Part shown: positions 7,638 to 11,732 of the stretch, piece by piece | How the letters are laid out: each line of letters starts with the position of its first letter | Position numbering within the stretch: position 1 is the stretch's first letter | Source: Bacillota bacterium | GTDB taxonomy: Bacteria; Bacillota; Proteinivoracia; UBA4975 | Reading direction: 5' to 3' | Length of the DNA: 11,732 bases | NCBI GenBank assembly: GCA_012727415.1 | Contig: JAAYHI010000078.1 | Location: 1 to 11,732 of the forward strand | Translations under genes and position numbers: made by a program | The notes under the pieces: generated by a model | What the model was told of the DNA's origin: nothing | Seen by the model: the letters and a program-made list of their open reading frames with translations, nothing else | The model's database searches: none

Positions 7638-8522
7638 ATGGAATTTGCCCAGGGGATAATTATCAGTGTCATTGCTGGCTATTACTATGTGGAACACGCC
7701 GGCAAGGCCTATTTATGCCGGGCCAGGGGGAAGTTGCGCCTGGACGATTTGCCTCCTATGGCAGGGGACATGGTTTTATTCTCTCCCGGCCCTGATGATA
7801 CAGGCACTGTTGAGCAGGTGCTTCCCCGACGCAATTACCTGCTGCGGCCGGCGGTAGCGAATATCGATGCTGTCATCATCGTCCTGGCCCCCGAGAAACC
7901 AGCCCCCAATTTGCTGATGGCGGACAAGCTCCTGGCTCTCATTAAGTCTCAGGGGCTTTCAGCTCTTCTTTGTATCAACAAGGCCGACCTGGGCACACAG
8001 GCTGCCCGGGAACTGGCGGATATATACAAAGATGCCGGGGTCACGACTGTCATATGTTCAGCTTTAACGGGGGAGGGCATGGGGGCTCTGCTGGCAGCCA
8101 TCGGCGGGATGACCGTCGTTCTTGCAGGCCAGTCCGGGGTTGGCAAAAGCCATATTTCTTCACGGATAGCTGGAAAGCAGCTGGAATTGCCTGTGCAGGT
8201 AGGAAACCTCAGTGCGAAAATTGGCAGGGGGAAACATACTACCCGGCAGGTGTCGTTGCTGCCCTTGCCTGGTGGAGGCAAGGTAGCAGATACCCCCGGC
8301 TTCAGCGTCTTTGAACTGGAGATGAACAGCAGGGAACTCCAGCTGTATTATCCTGAGTTCTCCAGGTCAGCTCTATGCAAATTCTCCCCCTGTTCCCATA
8401 TCCACGAACCGGAGTGCGCTATTAAGCAAGACGTCGAAGCCGGGCAAATCACCAAAACCAGGTATGATAACTATGTAAAGATATATTATGAACTTGTGGA
8501 AAAGGAGGCCAACCGCTATTAG
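7638..8522 (+). CDS. rsgA: Ribosome small subunit-dependent GTPase RsgA
   Basis: Circularly permuted GTPase that checks late maturation of the 30S ribosomal subunit. The 294-aa product starts with an OB fold (about 1-65, including YLCRARGKLR). The G motifs appear in permuted order: G4 NKAD at 114-117, G1 GQSGVGKS at 164-171, G2 region GRGKHTTR at 196-203, and G3 DTPGF at 218-222. The C-terminal zinc site is Cys247, Cys252, His254 and Cys260. ATG 7638 follows CAGGTGATT and lies 13 bases after the prkC stop. Its last codons contain the Shine-Dalgarno of rpe, so the two genes overlap or nearly overlap. Location beside prkC matches B. subtilis, where PrkC phosphorylates this protein (known of the family, not visible here). 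Confidence 0.96.
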   Translation: MEFAQGIIISVIAGYYYVEHAGKAYLCRARGKLRLDDLPPMAGDMVLFSPGPDDTGTVEQVLPRRNYLLRPAVANIDAVIIVLAPEKPAPNLLMADKLLALIKSQGLSALLCINKADLGTQAARELADIYKDAGVTTVICSALTGEGMGALLAAIGGMTVVLAGQSGVGKSHISSRIAGKQLELPVQVGNLSAKIGRGKHTTRQVSLLPLPGGGKVADTPGFSVFELEMNSRELQLYYPEFSRSALCKFSPCSHIHEPECAIKQDVEAGQITKTRYDNYVKIYYELVEKEANRY

Positions 8523-9168
8523 CACTATTATCTCTGCATCGATACTCGCCGCTGATCCTCTCAACATAGGCCGGGATGTCAACAGGATTTTGGAGGCCGG
8601 CGCAGACTGGCTTCATTTAGACATAATGGACGGCCATTATGTTCCCAACATAACCTTCGGCCCCGCGCTGGTAAAAGCCTTGTGTAAAGAAACCACTGCT
8701 GTCCTGGATGTACACTTAATGATCAGCAATCCTGACAACTATATTAACGCCTTCGCCCGGGCCGGTGCCGATTATATTACTGTCCATCCCCAGACCTGTC
8801 CTCACTTGCATCGCACCCTCATGGCTATTAGGGAAGCAGGCTGCAAAACCGGCATCTCTCTCAATCCTGCCACCAGCCCAATGGCACTGGACTATGTCTG
8901 GGAGCTGACCGATTTGGTGTTGCTCATGTCTGTCAATCCCGGGTTTGGCGGCCAGGAATTTATCCCCGGCATTCTTGACAAGGTAAGGGAAGTTGCAGGG
9001 CAACGAGATGTTCATAACCCCTCAACCCTGCTGGCAGTTGACGGCGGCGTCAATGCCGAAAACAGCGGGGAGCTCGTTGCCGCCGGTGTCGATGTCCTGG
9101 TTGCTGGCTCTGCTCTGTTCAAGGCGGCAGACCCCAGGGAAATAATACAGCGGATGAAAGGCCAGTAA
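8488..9168 (+). CDS. rpe: Ribulose-phosphate 3-epimerase (true start probably 8518)
   Basis: TIM-barrel metalloenzyme interconverting ribulose 5-phosphate and xylulose 5-phosphate in the pentose phosphate pathway. Counting from ATG 8488 (226 aa): metal ligands His43 and Asp45 in HLDIMDGHYVPN, His76 in DVHLMI, and Asp185 in AVDGGVN; further family motifs are VNPGFGGQ and the phosphate-binding VAGSALF. The coordinates use the nearest ATG, but it has a poor ribosome binding site and yields ten extra N-terminal residues. A strong AAAGGAGG at 8501-8508 lies inside that reading and nine bases before ATT 8518; starting there gives MSTIISASILAAD (216 aa), which aligns with the normal family N-terminus. 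The start overlaps the end of rsgA. The stop TAA at 9166-9168 shares one base with the next ATG. Confidence 0.95.
   Translation: MNLWKRRPTAISTIISASILAADPLNIGRDVNRILEAGADWLHLDIMDGHYVPNITFGPALVKALCKETTAVLDVHLMISNPDNYINAFARAGADYITVHPQTCPHLHRTLMAIREAGCKTGISLNPATSPMALDYVWELTDLVLLMSVNPGFGGQEFIPGILDKVREVAGQRDVHNPSTLLAVDGGVNAENSGELVAAGVDVLVAGSALFKAADPREIIQRMKGQ
8501..8520 (+). promoter_or_regulatory. rpe: Shine-Dalgarno plus probable AUU start codon of rpe
   Basis: AAAGGAGG at 8501-8508 is followed after nine bases by ATT at 8518-8520, in the rpe frame. No ATG, GTG or TTG in this frame lies within normal distance downstream. The ATT shares its last base with the rsgA stop TAG (8520-8522). This suggests initiation at AUU with coupling to rsgA translation; it is inference from spacing and from the family N-terminus. 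Confidence 0.55.
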
Positions 9169-9219
9169 TGAAAAAACTGGGAGAATTGGATTTCCAAAAT
9201 CCCTCTTCGGTAAAGGTAA

Positions 9220-9252
9220 AGGAACCTCCCCCTTTGAAACGGAGAGGTTCTT
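9220..9252 (+). repeat. Inverted repeat (hairpin) upstream of the small membrane gene
   Basis: AGGAACCTC at 9220-9228 pairs with GAGGTTCTT at 9244-9252 (nine pairs, one G-T), with a 15-base loop that could pair a little further. No T-run follows, so it is not an ordinary terminator. It lies within an open frame that begins directly at the rpe stop, between that possible start and the stronger start at 9318. It could shape the mRNA or be chance; no riboswitch class is recognised. Confidence 0.4.
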
Positions 9253-9317
9253 ACTATTATGGGCAAGAGATTCACACCCTTGCTGGGCAATTGCATAGTA
9301 TAACAAGGGGTGAGGAT

Positions 9318-9488
9318 ATGAGGAGGGCAGGAAAACTGGGAAAAAGAGATATATCCGGCAAAATAGCGGGAGCAGCCTTAGCGATAATTGGTGTCGTCAT
9401 TCTGCTTGTCAAGTTGCCCTCCGCTTTTTGGTGGTTTCTTTTCGGCTTGGCTCTCATTTTCTTGGGCTGGAAATTATTTTCCCGTTGA
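9318..9488 (+). CDS. Small two-helix membrane protein of unknown function
   Basis: I do not recognise a named family. The 56-aa product has a basic N-terminus (MRRAGKLGKRD) followed by two hydrophobic helices, about 14-32 and 35-53, with an aromatic AFWWF at the start of the second, and a short basic end. It would be an inner-membrane hairpin with both ends in the cytoplasm by the positive-inside rule. ATG 9318 is preceded by GGGGTGAGGAT, the same pattern seen before priA and prkC, so I prefer it. The frame is open back to ATG 9168, which overlaps the rpe stop (TAATG) and has AAAGG upstream; that reading would be 106 aa with a soluble, polar first 50 residues. The short spacing to spoVM (13 bases) suggests co-transcription. 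Confidence 0.65.
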   Translation: MRRAGKLGKRDISGKIAGAALAIIGVVILLVKLPSAFWWFLFGLALIFLGWKLFSR

Positions 9489-9501
9489 GGAGGAATGCCG
9501 G

Positions 9502-9582
9502 ATGAAAATATATGCAGTAAAACTGCCGCCGCTCTTGTCAGCAATTGTCCGGGTTTTTTTTCGCAAAGCTGTGCTCAAATAA
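9502..9582 (+). CDS. spoVM: Stage V sporulation protein M (SpoVM)
   Basis: A 26-residue amphipathic peptide that recognises the convex forespore membrane, anchors the coat ATPase SpoIVA, and interacts with FtsH in B. subtilis. The translation starts MKIYAVKLPPLLSAIVR and ends FFRKAVLK, the same length as B. subtilis SpoVM. Aligned without gaps it keeps Lys2, Tyr4, Lys7, Leu8, Pro9, Leu12, Ile15, Val16 and Arg17; Pro9, Ile15 and Arg17 are important in B. subtilis. Differences include Pro10 (Lys in B. subtilis) and Ser13-Ala14 (Gly-Gly). A strong AGGAGG at 9488-9493 precedes the ATG by eight bases. The position before a convergent rpmB also matches B. subtilis. Eight T's at 9554-9561 fall inside the gene. 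No dedicated sporulation promoter was identified. Confidence 0.92.
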   Translation: MKIYAVKLPPLLSAIVRVFFRKAVLK

Positions 9583-9586
9583 CAGA

Positions 9587-9639
9587 AAAATGACGGTTCC
9601 TGCATCAACCTTTACCGGAGAGGCAGGAACCGTCATTTT
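9587..9639. terminator. Bidirectional intrinsic terminator between spoVM and rpmB
   Basis: A 17-bp perfect inverted repeat: the arm at 9587-9603 (AAAATGACGGTTCCTGC) pairs with 9623-9639, with a 19-base loop. A's precede the left arm and T's end the right arm, so a U-tract forms on either strand. It begins five bases after the spoVM stop and ends 12 bases before the rpmB stop, so it can end both convergent transcripts. Confidence 0.9.
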
Positions 9640-9651
9640 CTATTTATATCT

Positions 9652-9843
9652 CTATATAACCCTCTTAACTTTGCCTGATTTGAGGCAACGGGTACAGACA
9701 TTGACCCTTCTAATTTTGCCGTCGATGTCGGCTTTTACCCGTTGGAGATTAGGAGCCCAAGTCCTGTGGGTGCGTATGTGAGAGTGGCTTACCTGGAAGC
9801 CCGACCTGACTTTCTTGTCGCATATCGCGCATTGCCTAGCCAT
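9652..9843 (-). CDS. rpmB: Large ribosomal subunit protein bL28
   Basis: Structural protein of the 50S subunit. The 63-aa product starts MARQCAICDKKVRSG and contains HSHIRTHRTW with the RRVNVCTRC end typical of bL28. It is the zinc-binding (C+) form, with CxxC pairs at Cys5/Cys8 and Cys50/Cys53; many bacteria also have a cysteine-free copy induced by zinc starvation, not seen here. The frame is open to 9906, but homology and the excellent AAGGAGGTGG (minus strand, 9849-9858) fix the start at 9843. It stands alone on the minus strand between spoVM and yloU, the same inverted arrangement as in B. subtilis, with its own promoter and a shared terminator. Confidence 0.97.
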   Translation of the reverse strand: MARQCAICDKKVRSGFQVSHSHIRTHRTWAPNLQRVKADIDGKIRRVNVCTRCLKSGKVKRVI

Positions 9844-9871
9844 GACTACCACCTCCTTAATGACAAAGTGT

Positions 9872-9900
9872 ATTTTAACACAAGAGCTGGGAATTGACAA
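9872..9900 (-). promoter_or_regulatory. rpmB: Sigma-A-type promoter of rpmB
   Basis: On the minus strand TTGTCA (9895-9900) and TAAAAT (9872-9877) are separated by exactly 17 bases, each matching consensus at five of six positions, with a TG extension before the -10. Transcription would start near 9865, about 22 bases upstream of the ATG, leaving room only for the Shine-Dalgarno. Confidence 0.75.
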
Positions 9901-9989
9901 GGACAACTTCCAGGGCAGGTCTTAAGACTTTTCTTTTATATTGATTTATAGTAGAATTATACAGGTATACGCAAAGGAGGGTTACCGGA

Positions 9990-10349
9990 GTGCTAATTGA
10001 AACGGAATTAGGCAATATCGAAATCACTAACGATGTAATAGCAACCATTGCCGGAATAGCCGCTGTCGAAAGCTATGGCCTGGTAGGCATGGCCTCCCGC
10101 AAGCAATTGAAAGACGGCATTGTCGAATTACTTGGCAAGGAAAATCTCAGCCGCGGTGTGGAAGTCAGGGAGTTAGACGGTGAGCTTATCATTGATTTGT
10201 ACATTATTGTGGGATACGGTACCCGCATAGATGAAGTGGCTAACAATGTCATCTCTGCTGTAAAGTATTCGGTAGAAAAGTATACCGGCATCAGGGTGAG
10301 TTTAGTTAATGTCAATGTCCAGGGAGTGCGAGTTATCAACGGCAAGTAG
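9990..10349 (+). CDS. yloU: Asp23/Gls24 family envelope stress response protein (YloU)
   Basis: A small soluble protein of the Asp23 family; relatives such as Staphylococcus aureus Asp23 collect at the membrane and respond to alkaline or envelope stress, but the exact role of YloU is unsettled. The 119-aa product begins MLIETELGNIEITNDVIATI, then AVESYGLVGMA, an IDLYIIVGYGTRIDEVA stretch, and ends VSLVNVNVQGVRV, all family hallmarks. The start is GTG 9990, nine bases after AAAGGAGG (9973-9980); no ATG competes. No membrane helix is present. It is divergent from rpmB and separated from fakA by 14 bases, so the two are probably co-transcribed, as yloU-yloV are in B. subtilis. A promoter somewhere near 9941-9962 is likely but poorly defined. 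Confidence 0.93.
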   Translation: MLIETELGNIEITNDVIATIAGIAAVESYGLVGMASRKQLKDGIVELLGKENLSRGVEVRELDGELIIDLYIIVGYGTRIDEVANNVISAVKYSVEKYTGIRVSLVNVNVQGVRVINGK

Positions 10350-10363
10350 AGGAGGTACTCATC

Positions 10364-11732
10364 ATGAAATACACTGCGCTAAATGCCGAGGAACTTCGGG
10401 ACATGTTGATGGCTGGCGCTTCTGCATTAGGACGTCATAAAGAAGAAGTAAACAGTCTGAATGTGTTCCCAGTTCCCGACGGAGATACCGGAACCAATAT
10501 GAATCTTACCGTTGAAGCGGCAAACCGCGAAATGGCAAAGCATAAATCGCCGACAATCAAAGATGTTGCTGATTCCCTTTCTATGGGCTCTTTAATGGGG
10601 GCCAGAGGAAACTCCGGGGTCATCCTCTCGCAGATTTTCCGGGGACTGGCCAGGGGACTTGCTGATGCAGAAAGCATTACCCCGTCCGTCTTGGCTGCGG
10701 CCTTGCAAATGGGTGCAGAGACAGCGTATAAGGCAGTTATCAAGCCCGTGGAAGGGACAATTCTTACTGTGGCAAAAAGTGCCGCCAAAGCTGCGGCAAA
10801 GGCTGCGCGGGCAAAAGATCTCAACACGATGATGGCGCAGGTCTTACAGGAAGCTAATACTACTTTGGAGCATACTCCTGAATACTTACCGGTGCTGAAG
10901 CAGGCCGGGGTTGTAGATGCCGGAGGCAAGGGCCTGTGCTACATTTTTGAAGGCTGGATAGATTTTCTCGAGGGAAGAAGTGTATTCGATACTCCGGTCG
11001 TCACTGACGAAAAACCTGCATTGGTGGATGGAATTGACGATGCTGATTTGAAGTTTAGTTATTGCACCGAGTTTCTGGTAACCGGCGATGATTTGCAGGA
11101 AGATGTCTTTCGCCGGGAGCTGGAAAAACATGGTGATTCTTTGGTGGTAGTTGGAACCAGCGGCCTCATAAAAGTACATGTTCATACAAATAATCCCGGT
11201 CTGGTCTTAGATTTTGCCCTTTCCCAGGGCAAGGAATTGCAGGATATTAAAATAGATAATATGCGTTACCAGCATCGCGAGGCTTTGCCCCAGCAAGTCC
11301 CTCCTGCTGAAGCCAAGTTAAATGGGGTAGTTACTGTAGCTGCCGGGGCAGGAATGGAAGAAATTTTCAAGAGCATGGGCGCCGATTATGTCGTTCCGGG
11401 GGGCCAGACAATGAACCCCTCTACTGAGGACTTTGTGCAGGCCATTAAGGAAATCATTGCTCAGCGCATCTTCATTCTTCCCAACAATAAAAATATCCTC
11501 ATGGCAGCCCAACAGGCGGCTGAGGTCATAGATAAGCCAGTAGTGGTTATCCCTACCAAGACAATTCCCCAGGGACTTGCGGCGCTGCTCAGCTATTCTC
11601 CCGATGAAGAAGATCTGGCCTACCTGGAGGAGGCAATGCAGGAAGGTTTGAGCAAAGTGAAGACCGGCCAGGTTACCTTTGCTGTCAGGAATTCCGTCTT
11701 TGACGGCCAGCCCATTGCCGAAGGCAATATCC
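10364..11732 (+). CDS. fakA: Fatty acid kinase catalytic subunit FakA (YloV), cut by window edge
   Basis: Phosphorylates fatty acids held by a DegV-like FakB protein to acyl-phosphates, feeding exogenous fatty acids into phospholipid synthesis. The reading frame stays open from ATG 10364 to the window end (456 codons visible; relatives are about 540-560 aa). Residues 1-200 form a DhaL-type ATP-binding domain with VPDGDTGTNM at 37-46 (metal-binding Asp39, Asp41), GARGNSGV at 79-86 and VDAGGKG at 184-190. The middle domain has Cys234, His272 and His274 (KVHVHTNNPG), placed like the zinc ligands described in S. aureus FakA. The DegV-like C-terminal region starts near 320 and has PGGQTMNPST at 345-354. 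AGAGGAGG precedes the ATG by about nine bases. Not the dihydroxyacetone kinase its DhaL domain might suggest. Confidence 0.95.
   Translation, partial: MKYTALNAEELRDMLMAGASALGRHKEEVNSLNVFPVPDGDTGTNMNLTVEAANREMAKHKSPTIKDVADSLSMGSLMGARGNSGVILSQIFRGLARGLADAESITPSVLAAALQMGAETAYKAVIKPVEGTILTVAKSAAKAAAKAARAKDLNTMMAQVLQEANTTLEHTPEYLPVLKQAGVVDAGGKGLCYIFEGWIDFLEGRSVFDTPVVTDEKPALVDGIDDADLKFSYCTEFLVTGDDLQEDVFRRELEKHGDSLVVVGTSGLIKVHVHTNNPGLVLDFALSQGKELQDIKIDNMRYQHREALPQQVPPAEAKLNGVVTVAAGAGMEEIFKSMGADYVVPGGQTMNPSTEDFVQAIKEIIAQRIFILPNNKNILMAAQQAAEVIDKPVVVIPTKTIPQGLAALLSYSPDEEDLAYLEEAMQEGLSKVKTGQVTFAVRNSVFDGQPIAEGNI

Noticed and set aside
9168..9317. Possible riboswitch or T-box in the segment before the small membrane gene.
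   Set aside because: There is one simple hairpin but no conserved motif of any riboswitch class I know and no terminator or T-box sequence.
9388..9501. Upstream extension of the spoVM frame starting at 9388.
   Set aside because: It overlaps the small membrane gene in another frame, and SpoVM homology and the AGGAGG site both place the start at 9502.
9844..9906. N-terminal extension of rpmB to 9906 on the minus strand.
   Set aside because: The stretch holds the rpmB promoter and Shine-Dalgarno, and bL28 homology begins at MARQC.
10364..10950. Reading the DhaL-type domain as dihydroxyacetone kinase.
   Set aside because: The Asp23-like neighbour, the middle domain with Cys and two His, and the DegV-like C-terminal region all fit FakA/YloV instead.
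1..11732. A hidden mobile element, defence system, CRISPR array or tRNA gene.
   Set aside because: The genes form a continuous conserved housekeeping order, and I saw no direct-repeat arrays, transposase motifs, attachment sites or cloverleaf sequences.

Overview
The window reads as a chromosomal housekeeping segment from an endospore-forming Firmicute, probably in the class Clostridia sensu lato. The evidence is the conserved priA-def-fmt-rlmN-stp-prkC-rsgA-rpe gene order, a PASTA-repeat Ser/Thr kinase, a 26-codon spoVM gene, and an rpmB / Asp23 (YloU) / fakA (YloV) block in the order seen in Bacillus subtilis and many Clostridia. Shine-Dalgarno sequences are strong and purine-rich, several of the form GGGGTGA or AAGGAGG, as expected for this phylum. 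The genus cannot be named from the sequence alone.

Layout. Positions 1-315 (minus strand) hold the 5' part of a TrkA-type potassium-channel regulator. It is divergent from a long plus-strand run, and about 160 bases between them carry facing promoter candidates. From 476 to 9582 all genes lie on the plus strand and are tightly packed: priA (replication restart helicase), def and fmt (deformylase and Met-tRNA formyltransferase, the two ends of the formyl-methionine cycle), rlmN (23S rRNA/tRNA m2A methyltransferase), stp and prkC (PP2C phosphatase and PASTA kinase, an antagonistic signalling pair), rsgA (30S subunit maturation GTPase), rpe (ribulose-phosphate epimerase), a small two-helix membrane protein, and spoVM. 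Gaps between genes are 0-20 bases, or stop/start codons overlap, so this is probably one operon or a few overlapping transcripts. A 17-bp perfect hairpin at 9587-9639 can terminate both this run and the convergent rpmB gene (minus strand, 9652-9843). rpmB has its own good sigma-A-type promoter. Divergent from rpmB are a yloU (Asp23) gene and fakA (fatty acid kinase), which runs off the right edge.

How the genes fit together: most act on translation (def, fmt, rlmN, rsgA, rpmB) or on cell-envelope and growth signalling (stp/prkC, Asp23, fakA). spoVM adds a forespore coat-assembly function at the end of the run.

I do not see a new defence, mobile or biosynthetic system. The points most worth a second look are small: rpe appears to start at a non-standard AUU codon behind a near-perfect Shine-Dalgarno; spoVM is too short for routine gene calling; a small membrane ORF has two credible starts and a hairpin between them; PriA helicase motif VI deviates from its usual form; and rsmB, often found between fmt and rlmN, is absent. 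No stretch over 300 bases lacks a gene, and I found no tRNA, rRNA, insertion sequence or CRISPR array.
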